Shown here piece after piece: positions 37,431-49,910 of a stretch of DNA of 64,000 bases (positions within the stretch are counted from its first letter, which is position 1; the number at the start of each line of letters is the position of its first letter). The stretch spans positions 33,881,849 to 33,945,848 of the forward strand of contig OX388345.1 of NCBI GenBank assembly GCA_947579665.1, written 5' to 3'. Both the position numbers and the translations under genes were made by a program. Source of the DNA: Sympetrum striolatum. Taxonomy: Eukaryota; Arthropoda; Insecta; Odonata; Libellulidae. Below the pieces are notes generated by a model. That model saw only the letters and a program-made list of their open reading frames with translations. It searched no databases and was not told the DNA's origin.

Positions 37431-37946
37431 GTAAGCTATTTAATATTAGGTATACAATGCCCTTCTTTACCAATTTTTGTACTACTCATTATGCATCTCG
37501 ACTGATGTATGTAATGTACTGAGAACTCTATTTGCGCCACCAATATCCGCGTAAATATCTTTCGAGTTTCTTAAACTCTGCGAGAACTGTTTTAATTTGC
37601 GTCATTTGTCCTGTTACAACACTCAATATTAAAAAGTGAAAAGTATTTTAGTACCTTCTTCTTTTTCTATTTGCATTTTGACGAACAAACGCGGTATTCA
37701 GTGTTTCTCGACTATAGCCTATATCTTGATCTTTCGAAACGTTTATTTGCTTGCCGTATCACCCAGATAGTATTTGTTTGTTTTCATTGGTTGAATTATG
37801 TGCTTATGAGTCATATACTGATTGACTGATCTGTCATGTAGAAAGTCTACTTTAAAATCAGCAATCCTATTTAGTCCTTTAAGTAATGTTGCAGCTTATA
37901 CACGTGATTGAACTATACATCTGATAATATATAAGATTTGATTACC
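37431..37946. other. AT-rich DNA, possible intron
   Basis: Lies downstream of the candidate exon's donor and holds no recognisable exon or repeat. Confidence 0.5.
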
Positions 37947-38755
37947 GTATTTACTCGTAAATAACCGCCCTTTTTTTTTCAAACATTTCGTCCAAAAACC
38001 GAGAGGGCGGTTATATTCGCACAATTCACTTATCACGTGCACTTTACATAGACCGGCAAGACAAACACCACGGGCGTGTACATGAAAATATCATTTCGTT
38101 ATGCATTTATGTATTAAATCTGAAAAATGTTACTGTTCTTCTTCCGATGAGCATAATCTACAGTAGGCTGGGCCGGAAAAAACTATTTCTCGAGTATCGA
38201 ATTTTAGTAGCACTCAAAAATCACGTATTTGCGTGCCGATTAACAGAAAAATAAGGAAAATATTCTTAAATAAGATCTTAATCTCGCAAAAACAGCCTAG
38301 ACTAAACCTTAACAAAAAACACAAAAACTGCTAAAATTATAAGAACCACGACTTTTTTCCTAAGAGCCTCGCAATACCTCATTATTGATGTATTTAAATA
38401 GGAAAAACATTATAACCCATACACTTCATTTTGAGTACGTATTTTATAGAGAAAATTTTCAATTATTCCTGTTGTTCTTTCTGGCGATCTCTCTAGCTTT
38501 TAACTTTAAAATCGGTTGCGTTACTTCGCACCAATCATTTCTTAATTCTTCAAAATACTTAAACACTGTCTATGATCGGATGTAATCCAATACGAGGACC
38601 TAGGAATGAGCGAGAACTTCTTTTTGCCAGCTTCAATTTCTTTTTCATGAGTATCCATTCCTGAACACTCTTGCGATGCAGGCCGAACTTCTGGACAGCA
38701 GCATGATTTCCCTCTTCTTCGGCAAAGGAGCACATGTAATTTAAATTCCCACCCT
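37947..38755 (-). mobile_element. pogo/Tigger-like DNA transposon remnant
   Basis: The lower-coordinate end reads TA|CCGTATTTACTCG..., followed by an inner inverted pair ACCGCCC/GGGCGGT. That suits a transposon terminus next to a TA target. A transposase N-terminal fragment lies at 38455-38745 on the minus strand. The matching opposite terminus is missing because the sequence passes directly into a minisatellite at about 38746. No DDE catalytic core is recognisable between the DNA-binding region and the remaining terminus, so the element is internally deleted as well as truncated. Confidence 0.65.
38455..38745 (-). pseudogene. pogo/Tigger-type transposase DNA-binding fragment
   Basis: The minus-strand frame reads CSFAEEEGNHAAVQKFGLH, then RKSVQEWILMKKKLKLAKR and FLGPRIGLHPIID, matching the first helix-turn-helix of pogo/Tigger/CENP-B-like proteins (typical form: FAEENGNRAAARKFGVxxxxVRxWRKQ...FxGPK). 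After one frameshift it continues VFKYFEELRNDWCE and LKLKAREIARK, like the start of the second CENP-B-type helix-turn-helix. The frameshift and loss of the catalytic domain make it non-functional. Assignment rests on motif pattern. Confidence 0.75.
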
Positions 38756-40090
38756 ATACCTCACCCTGTCCCGTCTCTCCCTCTACCCTACCCTATCCAT
38801 TTCCTCCCTCTACTCACTCATCCCATCTCTACCTCTACCACATCCACTACCATCCCACCCTATACCCCACCCACTCCCATCTTCGGCAAAGGAGCACATG
38901 TAATTTAAATTCCCACCCTCTACCTCACCGTGTCCCGTCCCTCCCTCTACACACTCATCACATCTCTACCTCTACCACATCCACTACCATCCCACCCTAT
39001 ACCCCAACCACTCCCATCCCACCCTCTACTCACCCAACCTCTACCACATCCACTCCAATCCCACCCTATACCCCAACCACTCCCACCCCATCCTCTACTC
39101 ACCCAACCTATACCACATCCACTCACGAACCATCCTATACCCCACCCACTCCCATCCCATACTCTACTCACCCACTCCCAAACCAACCTCTACCGCATCC
39201 ACTCCCATTCTACCCTATACCCCACACACTCCCATCCCATCCTCTACTCACCCAACCTCTACCACATCCACTCCCATCCCACCCTCTAACCACCCACCCA
39301 CTCCCATCCCAACCTCTAACCTCCCACCCTCTCCCAACCCAACCTCTACCCCATCCACTCCCTTCCAACCCCATACCCCAGCCAGTCCCGTCCCTCCCTC
39401 TACCCCACCCAATCCCTTCCCTCCCTCTACCCACCCACTCCCATCCCTATCTCTAACCCACCTACTCCCATCCGCCCCTCTACCCCACCCACTCTATCCC
39501 CACCCTCTACCCAACCCACTCCCTTCCCACCCTATACCCCTCACACTCCCTTCCAAACCCCTTCCCCACCCAGTCTGTCCCACCTTCCATCCAACCAACT
39601 CCCTTCCTAACCTCTACCCCACCAAATCCGTTACCTCCTTCTACCCACCATATCCCTTCCTTCCCTCTACCCACCCACTCACTACCTACTTACTTCCAAT
39701 CCCTACTCACTAACTTCCAACCCCTTCCCTCTACCCAAACCAGTCCCGTTCCACCCTCTATTCCCTCCCTCTACCCACCCACTACCATCCCTCCTTCTAC
39801 CTCACCCACTCCCATACACCCTCTACCCAATCCCATCCCTCTACTCAACCTACTCTTTTCTCAATTTCTACCCCACACACTCTATCCCTCCCTCTAGTCC
39901 AACCACTCCACTCCCACACTTCGCGCCCACTGTTCCACTTAGAACCTTACCACCCACTCCCAACCCTCTGTCCTACCAAATACTTTCCCTTCATATATAT
40001 TGCGCAACACTTACTCCATTCCACCCCTTTCCCAATCAATCGCATCCTTCTCTTCCTCTCCCATAACCATCTCCCATCTACTACCTTCAC
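38746..40090. repeat. Nearly G-free CT/CA-rich minisatellite
   Basis: About 1.34 kb of degenerate tandem units such as CACCCACTCCCATCCCACCC and CCCTCTACC, with spacing of roughly 15-30 bases. The plus strand is built almost wholly of C, T and A; the minus strand is correspondingly rich in GGG runs. A longer unit of 166 bases at the left is present twice: CTTCGGCAAAGGAGCACATG occurs at 38716 and again at 38882, so the array has captured and duplicated the edge of the adjacent transposon. The large reading frames on both strands are artefacts of the repeat. Confidence 0.9.
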
Positions 40091-43000
40091 TCTTTATTCC
40101 CAGTTAGGCATTAGGAAAAATACAGGCAATTCAATGAAGACGTTCAGAATACATAAATTATACATAGCCCCGCCTTACACATCGTAGTAAATCTATACAT
40201 TTTGCAATGGTTAGTTTGGCTAAGGGGACAAACTCTCTTATATCCATATTGTATACATTTCATGCCATGGTACACTATACAAGTTCCGGCCTCACAAGTT
40301 TTTATACTATACATAATTGAAAATATATTTTGGCTCGGAAGAAAAAGAATGTATTTCACTTCTTATTCATCTTTCGGGATAGAGTAATGCTTTAGGGGTT
40401 CGCCCTCTGATTCTCCATCCTCTTCGCAACCTGGGGTCGTTGTCTGGTAGTGAAGTACCCTGGTGATGTGCTCAATGTAGAAGTCCTAAACCATCCTACT
40501 TCAAAGCGCCCTGATTTTTCAGACAGGATTGCGGAGACGATAGAGGAGGGGGCTATTTAGACCTTGTTCAGATGCCGTATTCAAAGACCTCAGCTCCTTC
40601 TCGCACCCGGAGGTCGTGTGCAGTTTTTCTCTCTTATTTCGCTCGGCCGTCGAAAGAGTTTTCCTGGTATTCGAATGGCACTATGAAGTCCTCCATATGG
40701 ATAAAAGATAAATAATGGATAAAGATAAAAGACGAAATGAATCTGAAAAAGTTTGATCCTATCTAATTATTATGTATGAATAGGGAACTAAATATAAGCA
40801 CACATACAAGGAAAAAAATATTATTAATACCTAGACTGTATCATTATATAAACAGGAGTAGATTGTAAGAACTACATAACTGTCCATTAAACTAGCACTT
40901 CAAATGGAATATCCAATTTCATCTCAATTCCAGGAGTAAATGACGATCGGGCTCAGTTGGTTGATAAAAGGCAATGATTTGAACTGATTTAAGTGCCTCA
41001 CAAAAAGGACATTTATGGATAGAGACGAAATTACTTAATGAAGGTGGCTATACGAAAGCGATTCGAAACTGCGCGTCGGGAGATTAAAATTTTCTTGACG
41101 TTAAAAAGTGAAATTTCTAAAATATTTATAATTCTAGCCTTAATCATATTCATAATTTTCCTTTGCGAAGGAGGATGGGGAGGGCAATTATTTCCAGTAT
41201 AAACCAAAATATACCTTTTACTTATGTGTGAATAGCATGTAGCATTGAGTTATGAAGCACGAAATTACGACTGTAATATAAGAACAGATATCAAACCAAA
41301 CTATAATCTTATTGTATGTTATCGTCTATATAAGGCAGTGAAGAAACAGGAAATTTAATTTAAAGATCTTTGTTTGATAAGGAAAGTAAAAGACCTCCTT
41401 GTACTGTTAAAACAAAAATATTTAAGGACTCTGGAACCCTATTACGGCTCTTACGGGAATATTTGGGAAACTACTTTACCTATCTTGAGAATAACATTAC
41501 AGAGAAAGTAAACCCAAAGGAAAGCGAATTAGCGGTTGCCATTGCAGATTTCTGAGGGTATGCATGAATATACTTTTCACTTCTTTTAGGATAAGACGGG
41601 ATAGCGATTGCATGTGTATATGGAACAAAAATCAAGTATAAAAGCAGAAAGAAGAAAAAACTGATTCAACTATGACTTCGGAATCGTAAAGTCGAAACAT
41701 AGGTATAGGCATGCAATGTAAGTAGGGCAAAAGCGTTTCAAAGAAAGAACATAATTCGTAAGATGAAATTTAAATTAAAGGAAGCAGCATTACTAAAACG
41801 TGAAATGATGGCCCATGGTAAATGTGCTAATATGCCCAATGTATTCCAGCAAAACTAAGATTTCCTCACAAAACATTGTTCAAGGAAGGAAATAAATACA
41901 GAAAAGCTCGTTGGGGGCCTGCGAATGGCGCCCACCTGAGGGGAAGAAACAAATGCCCGACAGATGACTTATGCTCTCAAACTTGGGCAGTCATTTGTGT
42001 TCCAAGTGGCTTTCATTCATAAGCCCAAAATTCGCAACTGAAAATAAGGAAAATGTAGCAACCAATATAGCATATATTATTGTACTTTTTTAATTTTCAT
42101 TACCAAGAAGCAAACAGTAACAATAGTTTGGAAATTAACTAAGGTTAGCGTCAATTGCCATATTTACTGTCTTGATTGTAGGTGTAGTGTTTCTGCTAGA
42201 CTAAAATATTGACTTACAAGTGAGAATTGGGTACTTCGGGTGAATCGAAAAGAATCTTTAACAATCATTAGAATCTCCAAATTTCAATTGCTTATTTTAT
42301 AATTTAATGGAGGAAAAAAGTGTCAATTTGAAATCTATCCTCCAGTATTTTAGATACGTCTTTTTCATCTGACGATTAACGGCGGGTACTCAGTATAGTT
42401 TTTATTGCTATATTAATAGGAAACTCGATTGAAAGATAAATATCGAATTTTATAAAAAATTGGTTTGTACGGAGTCTGTTTAATTTGATTTGAATCGATT
42501 ATAAGTCACCAAATGTTCTTAATTCTACAATCATCTAAACGTGATGGTAAAGTTACATTCAAATCGGCATTAACTTAGAAACGCCATATTCCCACAATAA
42601 TAGGGAAATAGATAAAACTAATGTAAATATAATGAAATAATATTAAATAATTAAAAGAGTTCATGAATTCAGAACAAATATCTGAATATGATTATTAAAT
42701 TTGAATAGATGATAAAATGCTAAGAAGGAAATTAGTAATTTTAATACTAACAGATAATTAAAAACAGCCATTGGTCATGTCTTCATGTATGGAATTTTTG
42801 AAGCAAAAACTGTACATTATAATTACTTTTATAATCAAAAACCATAAATGAATCTCATGAAATCTCAGTCAGTAAGGGAATGCCAATGCTCTTAATACTT
42901 CAATTTTAAATTAAAAACAACCTCTTGTATAAATCTGAATATTACAAACTTAACACTCAAACATTTTCAGTCGAGGGATCATTCTACCAACTGTGTCATT

Positions 43001-43285
43001 ATTGTTTTGTATCAAAATGAAATACATTTATAACATCCTCATGCATAAGAATGTAGGTAGCCGAAAAACCTCGATTCTTTTCTTTTATTTTACATCATAT
43101 GATGTGTAGGCTCAAACTGATTATTTTCAACAAATCTTAAATTCAATTAATCACACACAGTTAGTTCTCCTAGAATATCTCAAATGTCTTCCTTAATTTG
43201 AAATATAAAATTTGAAATACTTCGAAATACCATTAGATGATAAAATTTAAAAAATTTATCTGCAAAATATGAATGTATAGTCTGT
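40091..43285. other. AT-rich DNA with one GC-richer patch
   Basis: No gene recognised. The patch 40390-40690 (for example AACCTGGGGTCGTTGTCTGG and GCACCCGGAGGTCGTG) is clearly less AT-rich and may be a fragment of an older element or regulatory DNA. Confidence 0.45.
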
Positions 43286-43382
43286 TTACTTAGCTTGGAA
43301 ATCCAGGTTACCGTTGCCCTCCGAGCTTCTTCTGTTGACGGTGGCCACGTGCATTTGTGAAGAGTGAGTCATACGGCAAAGC
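43286..43382 (-). CDS. Hypothetical last exon of the left-arm unit
   Basis: On the minus strand an AG at 43384-43383 is followed by an open frame that joins in phase to exon 2 at 44491-44641 (which ends in the first two bases of a codon). It reads LCRMTHSSQMHVATVNRR, then SSEGNGNLDF and a stop at 43288-43286. The stretch is much richer in G, C and CG than its surroundings. Joined with exon 2 it would give a protein of about 69 residues. Against it: the acceptor lacks a good pyrimidine tract, and the right arm shows no clear counterpart. This is a guess from phase and composition. Confidence 0.2.
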
Positions 43383-44490
43383 CTTATCGAAATTTGAGCA
43401 AGTTTACTTTCTTAAAACTGGAAAGAATAAAAACACCAAAATAATTAATAATTCATTAATTAATATGGTAATATCAAGAAGTGAAAAATAAAAAAAATAT
43501 AAAACTTCCAGTGACAAAGAAAAATATCGCAGGTAGCATTAATGAACATCTATGAAGTTATATAACGGTGATCCACCTTGTATTTTAAAATACAAACCGT
43601 ACTCATCAACATTTCTAAACACAATATTAGAGTAGGAAAATTTTAATCGAAAGCTCAAGGAATAGAAATAAGGATGGTTCTGACATAAGTGGAAAATGGT
43701 CAGATCGTATCTGGACGTGAAATACGATACTACGCAACGATGGCAGTTTAAACATCTGAATGATTGATGGCAAATTATATTAGAAATACGTAACGGAAAA
43801 GGTTCATTTTTACTTGTAAAGATCTTAGAAGACCAAGTTATGTTACTGGTGACATTTAGCTACATATTTCAATTAAATATTTCTTTAAGAATTCGATTTG
43901 ATCTACTACAGTAGTGAAATAATTTAACAAGTATGAATTTTTCACCCTCGTTATGGATAGTTACTAGTATTTATTTTATATTATCATTTACTTATGCAGT
44001 CTATCACCGAAATTGAATCTATTACTGATTATGTATCATTGATTTAAACATATCCTATACGCCTTCCTAAATATAAAATAATAAGTAATCGAAAGGTGCT
44101 AAAATTTTAAAATAATTAATCCGTCTTAAATGAACTATCTACGGTTAAATTAAATAACTAATTGAATTAAACATTCAAGCTCCTTTTCTGGCATTAAAAA
44201 TTTTTCATTGAAGTTTTTAAGTTTCAGTTTGTAAGAGAGAAATACTTAGCTGAATTATTTGGCTTAGCAACAATTCCGATCTAAAGATTATGATCATAGG
44301 TTATCAAGTGAAACCGGCCAGTGAATCGGATTATTTGAATAGAATGTGTATAATGTAATAACTCGATGAAATCCACGGAGTAATTTGAATAATGTAAATG
44401 ATACGAAGAGAATGATGCAACTAGAAAATAGCAGTTCCTAAAAAGGTGAACAACAGAGGTAAAATCATTCTCACTAGTTAAATTACTAAC

Positions 44491-44641
44491 CTTGAGCCGT
44501 GTTGAACAGTGTATCTGGAAGCCTTTGTCCTTAGTGGATGGTTCTCAACACGCACAGAAACACATTCACTTTCACACACGAAAAATCCCGTAAGAGGCGG
44601 CATCACTGAAGGTGAGAGATTTACTTATGTTTTTCTCAAAT
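44491..44641 (-). CDS. Exon 2 of left-arm unit, possible start codon exon
   Basis: Acceptor GTTTTCTTTTCCTTTTCAG precedes the exon and GTTAGTAATT follows it on the minus strand; both are conserved in the right arm. An ATG at 44603 opens a frame without stops to the donor (37 codons plus two bases), beginning MPPLTGFFVCESECVSV and containing ENHPL. The right-arm exon has the matching ATG, and the frame is kept despite a 15-base length difference. However, about ten of eleven differing codons in the ungapped part change the amino acid, which is not what purifying selection predicts. It may be a non-coding or 5'-UTR exon. No domain recognised. Confidence 0.4.
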
Positions 44642-45267
44642 CTGAAAAGGAAAAGAAAACAAATTAATTGGGATCCTCTGAGCACTTGTGACTACTGATA
44701 AAAATATTTGAATTACCGCTATGATAAGCATAGAAAATATAACCTTAATGCTTTGGATAATTTACCATAAGTTATATTTTTCTTCAATATCAATTAATCA
44801 ATTGCAAATAGCAATTACGAGAAGTCAATATCTAGACTTGCATATGCATTAAATTATTATCTAGCTAAATGAAGAACCAGTATAAAATTCAATAGCAAAC
44901 TAAAACCTAAAACTGAATTAGAAGAAAAAATACCGATTTTTTACTTTAATTGGAAAGTAGATTATGAAAACGAGTTCCGAATTCCATTCTAAATCTCCGT
45001 TAAGATAAAACAACGCTATATTAAATTCAAGTCTGATTTCTGTTAAAAATGACATTGGTATTATCCACTCTACTATCCCTCCCGAATATGATCGATAAGT
45101 TGTTTAAAGTTATACAGTAATAAAGCAACATATCAAAACTTATATAAGAATTAATTAAAGGCAATAATTAACCACGAAACTTAATTAAAAAATATTATGA
45201 GGTCAATTTTGAAGTAACTATCAAATTTTAGTGTTTTTTTTTAATCTTAAGGAACTTAGAGTGCCTT

Positions 45268-45350
45268 TAAGAGGTTTAAAATCTCCAATAGCCGTTTTTG
45301 TCGGCGGTTCTCTTCTCGTACCCCGGTATTCCGAGAAAACAAGAAAGAAC
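45268..45350 (+). mobile_element. MITE family M1, half-copy
   Basis: Begins TTAAGAGGTTTAAAATCTCC and AATAGCCGTTTTTGTCGGC, the left arm of the family at 10690-10925, then decays. The other half is missing. It lies in the left-arm intron and has no counterpart in the right arm, so it was inserted after the duplication or lost from the other arm. Confidence 0.65.
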
Positions 45351-46680
45351 ACAGCTATCTCTGAAAGCTCTCATTATGTATTTTGAATGCGATGCATTTT
45401 TTCTCAGGAGTAAATTTGAGAGAGAAAGGCCCGATTTTACCAACACAGAAGAGAAAGGGATTCTTTAACTTGGTAAAAACATTTGAAGCCCGATATAGAA
45501 TGAAACTCTCACTAATGGTCCCTGTCATAATTTGCTGCATACTTTCCTTTTCTGTTATGAAAACATAGACTGAACGGGAATTACGGAATGTATACACAAC
45601 CGAATGAAAAGAAAAGTATTTTGGAATGTGAAATTCAAACCTGATTTTAGGCTACGACGTTTGCAAAATATATAGTAATCTCGAAAAACTTAACAGCTTC
45701 AACTAATTGCATGTAACATATTTACGAAAACAATTCTTGTGGCTGTTGTTTTTCATAGAGAATAGACACTACCTAAGTAAATAAAACAGCTACTTAAACT
45801 GAAATCCAGCGACATCTCTTAAGCGTGGTCCAAATTTAAATTAAAATGAGCCTGACGAAAAAATTGAACCCATCCAATGTTACTGAATGGCGTACATAGA
45901 ACTTGAATATCCTGATAATATAAGAGTTGTATCTAATTGAAATCCATAAATTAGTATAAGATTAATTTAAATTAAGAATGTATGAAGGTAGATAATCATT
46001 TGAAAGGTACCAGATTCCAGCATACTAGGTTAGACTTATTTGTCGTTCTCAAAATTCAAATCCGAATGACAGTTAATACGGCCTCTAGATAGACATCGCC
46101 ATAAAACCACTTGAAGTAGCAAAACAAATTAAAACGATCATAATTAATACATTTTACAAACTAACAGAAATCAGCTTATCATACGTTTCACACTAAATTC
46201 AAATCAAACATACCAACAACATTCGGGAAATCGATTTAGGATACAAACTTAGGAGAAGGTCCAATTTCAGATCGTAAATATAATCCAATCACAGATTTTC
46301 CTTGTGTTACCGAAAATATCTGCTAGCGTTTAACGAGTATTAAAAGTTTTACTATTTAGATTTCTATTCTTTATTAAGATATCTCAAATGTAATTCCTTC
46401 TAAATTATTCTTGAAGGCATGATCACTACACGGATGAGTGCCAACTATATGATATCAAAAATAAATGTTAAACCGAAAAATACAATCATATTATTTCACA
46501 GCAATGGTACCTGATCGATATCCCAATGTCGTTCTTATGAAACTTTGAAAAATTAATGAAACTCAAATACGCCGGCAATACATATCGAAACTTGCACATC
46601 AAAACTATCAACTGCCTGATATAATTGCCTGAAAATATTCTTAAAATAGACATAAAATGAATTTATTATGAATTACTTAC

Positions 46681-46930
46681 CAGATATAAAGTATCCTCGA
46701 TGATAACACTGATTAACTTCCATTCGGCCAATGGTCTCACCTATAGTCACAGAAAAGAAAACAAATCAGTTGAAGATTCATGATAATTAAATTAAGTCGA
46801 TCGAAAATTATACTTATATGTGCCATAATCGTTGTTTGAACCTGACAGTAGTTAAAAATTCAAATTGTCAACGGTTTTCTGAAGACGAAATATTAACACG
46901 TCCGCTCCCGACGAAATCTCCTGAGTCTCT
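46681..46930 (-). other. Exon 1 of left-arm unit (probably untranslated)
   Basis: Ends at 46681 with ATCTG|GTAAGTAATT on the minus strand, a near-consensus donor shared exactly with the right arm. The start is set only loosely by the CCAAT box at 46979-46983. The body includes a CG-containing core (GATTTCGTCGGGAGCGGAC) conserved in both arms. No long frame is open through it. The intron to exon 2 would be 2039 bases. Confidence 0.4.
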
Positions 46931-46959
46931 GCACTCTCAGCAATTCAAATACGTGTCAA

Positions 46960-47335
46960 TTTTAAATGCAGTGCTCTGATTGGACGGCTATGAAAATTTT
47001 ATGCTAACGACAGTAATCGGAATCTTTTACGTAAATAAAAATAATGACAAAAATTACGTTTTAATTAGCAGAATATCATTGAAATTAAATTTTAAGAATA
47101 AAAATATAATCAATTTCCTTAAAAACATTTTTTTCTGTTTCGTGTCAATTTTAGAACTAGAATGCAGCCCTCTCATTGGTCGGCTATTGAATTTTCTAAG
47201 GATCGACCGATATAGGTAGATGTTCCGTAAATAAAAATAATCATTCTATTAAATTGTTATTTGTAACTGAGCGTAATATAATTTAAATTCAATTTTAAAA
47301 ATATTTTATGCTGAGGGAAAATTTCGGTAATATGG
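46960..47335 (-). promoter_or_regulatory. Left-arm tandem CCAAT-box promoter units
   Basis: Two tandem units of about 200 bases each carry, on the minus strand, a CCAAT box next to a GCTGCAT/ACTGCAT motif: one at 46979-46983 (AGCCGTCCAATCAGAGC) and one at 47175-47179 (GCCGACCAATGAGAGGG). The same arrangement is in the right arm. The tandem duplication therefore came before the inverted one. A promoter is inferred from the CCAAT boxes upstream of exon 1; no TATA box was assigned. Confidence 0.45.
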
Positions 47336-48699
47336 ATAGATCCGATGTTATGCTTGGCTCTACTCTTCGACATGGTTCCAGAACAAAACAAATCGTCAGT
47401 ATTTAAACCGGAGAAGTAAAAAATCGAATTAAAAGATGATTTCAATGTATGTACTACCGTTATATAAGAAAGATTTTTCACCTCACAGCCCCACATAAAT
47501 GAATGTCACTCATAGCATTTATTCACATTCCATCGATAATACATTTTAACATACATATATCGCTTTTAATATAGTCAAACATGGTTGCAGCCAAACCATT
47601 TCATGATACAACTTTCCACTTTTTTCCAGCAGGGTGGTAGTTGTTAAAACGCTGATCGTCCTCAAGTCGCTCTTTTTTAACGATTAAAGAAATGCACAAA
47701 ATGGCATGCAATAAGAACATTGTTTTAACTTATCATAAGAGTAATAAAGTGCCAAAGTTTGTAACAAATTCTAAGATATGCCCAATTCAATTATCTAAAG
47801 CAACAGCAAATCTGAAATATTTAGGCGTTTCTCTTTCTCCACCAGATACTTAAGGTATCGTAAAACAGATTCTAAGAATAATGCTTCTCACTTACCATCA
47901 AAGCTTTGAAATGGTGGTGCATGTCACAAATTCCAAGATATCTCCTATTGATTATCTCAAACCACATGAAAGCTTTGGGCTTTCCTCTTACTTCATCACT
48001 ATTCTCACTGTGCTAAAACAGATTTTTGAAAGGCCAAGACCACAATCTCTTTAAACCGCCTCCATTTTAAGAACTCCAAACTCGGTGATAGTAATACATT
48101 ATACACAGTTTTATGCGTTATTCTCACTCAAACACTCTCCACTCTTTGTGTAAATAAATCACCGTACGCATGGCTGAATGTCTGCTGCCAACGGTTATGT
48201 TTCATTTTCGAAAAATGTCACAAATATTTGTAAATATAAGTTGCACTTCCTTATCTAGAAGACATGCCACAAAAGAGAGACAAGAGACACACAGAAGTCA
48301 CATGACAGGAAGAACCAGTTTCGTTTGTAAAAATTTTAAGCCCATCATCCTCAACTCCCTCTTCTTTGCCAGAAAAACGCGGAAAATGCATCACAATGGC
48401 CTCTTGACTTCCATGTTTGTGTCAGAGCAGAATTCCGAAGGAACTGAGAACTTGAAGTGTACTTTATTTCTTACGATTGTAGAGTAAATTGATTGGAATT
48501 ACATATCGTAGTGCTTTCTTGTGAAATTGTAGCAGCAGTGTTAGTGTCTGTCTCATGGTGCACGTCCTGTGTGAATTTCTGTTGATTGTGCAATAATAAA
48601 TTCATCGCCTAAAATACCTCAGCTTAACAACACGTGATTCCTATCGATACGAATGAGAATGTGTTTTAGTGAGAATAGTGTAACAAAGAGTCTTTGGTA

Positions 48700-48891
48700 T
48701 ATTGATTTCTCTGCATATTGGAATACTAACTAAGAAAAATATGATACGAAGTTTCACTCAACCCTCTTGCTCAAGAATAAGTATGGCTCCAAAGGAACGC
48801 CCAACGATAGATAAACATCTCGCCGGAGGTTTTTATAGACGGAATATGTCCCATTCTTCACAAGTAATGCTGACACTACAAAACTGTTAAG
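48700..48891 (+). other. Possible exon ending in a strong donor
   Basis: GTTAAG|GTAAGTACG at 48886-48900 matches the donor consensus very well. The sequence before it carries an ATG at 48783 with a frame starting MAPKERPTIDKHLAGGFYR that ends in a TAA just before the donor. If the exon is real it is probably untranslated or the last codons lie before the junction. The start is not defined. Its position between two divergent units makes a shared or antisense transcript conceivable. Confidence 0.25.
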
Positions 48892-49799
48892 GTAAGTACG
48901 ACTTATGTAACAACGGCATATACATGGTGATTGACTTTATTTGCTTAATTTTAAGGATTCGTTTAGTTATAGAAATATAAACAAACATCAGGTCTTCTTT
49001 TTTCAAAATTAAATTCTCATTTGATTTATCTTACTACGCAATAAGTATATGATTCATAATGATGTCTCTTTCTAGTCATCGGGCAGTAAATTAATTTACT
49101 CTGCTAAAATAGTGGAAATGGAATGAGGCTAGAAACGTTTGGTGAGGAGTGTGGTATCTTGCCCATGCTTTACTTATTGATCTAGTTCTCTATGAGAGAA
49201 TAAAGCACTTGTATTAGTAACTTAAATGTAGCAGAAATAATCTAGTACTTAACAATTACCAGTAAATCAACTTTAAAAAGTACAGGATGGTCGCCATTAT
49301 GAAATACTGCTCATAATTTAGCAACTTTGGTTTCATAACTGAGATGAAAAGGAGAGAGATAACCTTAAGACACGACAGGTAAATTAATCACTTTATATAT
49401 TCTATAAAGTTAGTTCATAAAACATATTCTTTTACATATGCTATAATAAACAGAACTGGTATTCCATAACTAATGTGCACTTAAAATTTATAAGAGAGAG
49501 CCGATTAGAATATTTTATATTGCCATTAAATATGTTGTATAATAATTATAAGTATAATTCATTCATGCTAGAAACGGTAAAAACTCATTAGGCCCTCATA
49601 TTCACCACTTTATCTTTCCAGTTTATCCCGAAAGGCAATTATCCTGAGGAATGTTCTTTGAATATTGAATTTGAATTGAATATTCTCGTGAAAGAACTCG
49701 CATTTTAATCACCCTTTCTAGAATGACAACAAAAATGTAATTCTTAGGTATTAGCAGCTACTTTTTCATGAGTCTATTTTTCATTCCTTCTATCATTTG

Positions 49800-49910
49800 C
49801 TTTTTGCTCAGAGAGGAAAGCATGGGAATATTACCTAACTCCTCATTTATAGTATGCCTAACTCCTCTATCAGGGATTTCGTTTACTCATCCTACAGGAG
49901 TTGAAGATAA
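49800..49910 (+). repeat. Dispersed repeat R3, copy 3
   Basis: GCTCAGAGAGGAAAGCATGG and ATTACCTAACTCCTCAT match the copy at 10440-10580 with substitutions; the right half is more diverged. Confidence 0.55.

Larger units (their letters stand above)
44050..47335 (-). repeat. Left arm of head-to-head inverted duplication
   Basis: The minus strand of this block aligns with the plus strand of 50395-52480. Matching landmarks, centre outwards: CCGACCAATGAGAGGGCTGC, the CGTCGGGAGCGGAC core, ATCTGGTAAGTAATT, GAGGATCC, CCTTTTCAGATTTGAG, TCTTACGGGAT, GAACCATCCACTA, and TTGCATCATTCTCTTCGTAT. Similarity runs across exons and introns alike, so this is a DNA-level duplication. The arm is longer than its partner mainly because its intron holds extra sequence, including an M1 half-copy at 45268. 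Confidence 0.85.

Noticed and set aside
38930..39434. Long reading frames (up to 119 codons) on both strands in the C-rich array
   Set aside because: The translations are simple repeats of HPLPSHPI or GWVSRGWDGSGW type, produced by the minisatellite; absence of stops follows from its composition.
37358..43382. Homology between the exon at 37358-37430 and the GC-rich stretch at 43286-43382
   Set aside because: A by-eye alignment gives about 24 matches in 39 positions with a gap around AGYTCGRAGG and GGTNACCT; this cannot be separated from chance without computation.
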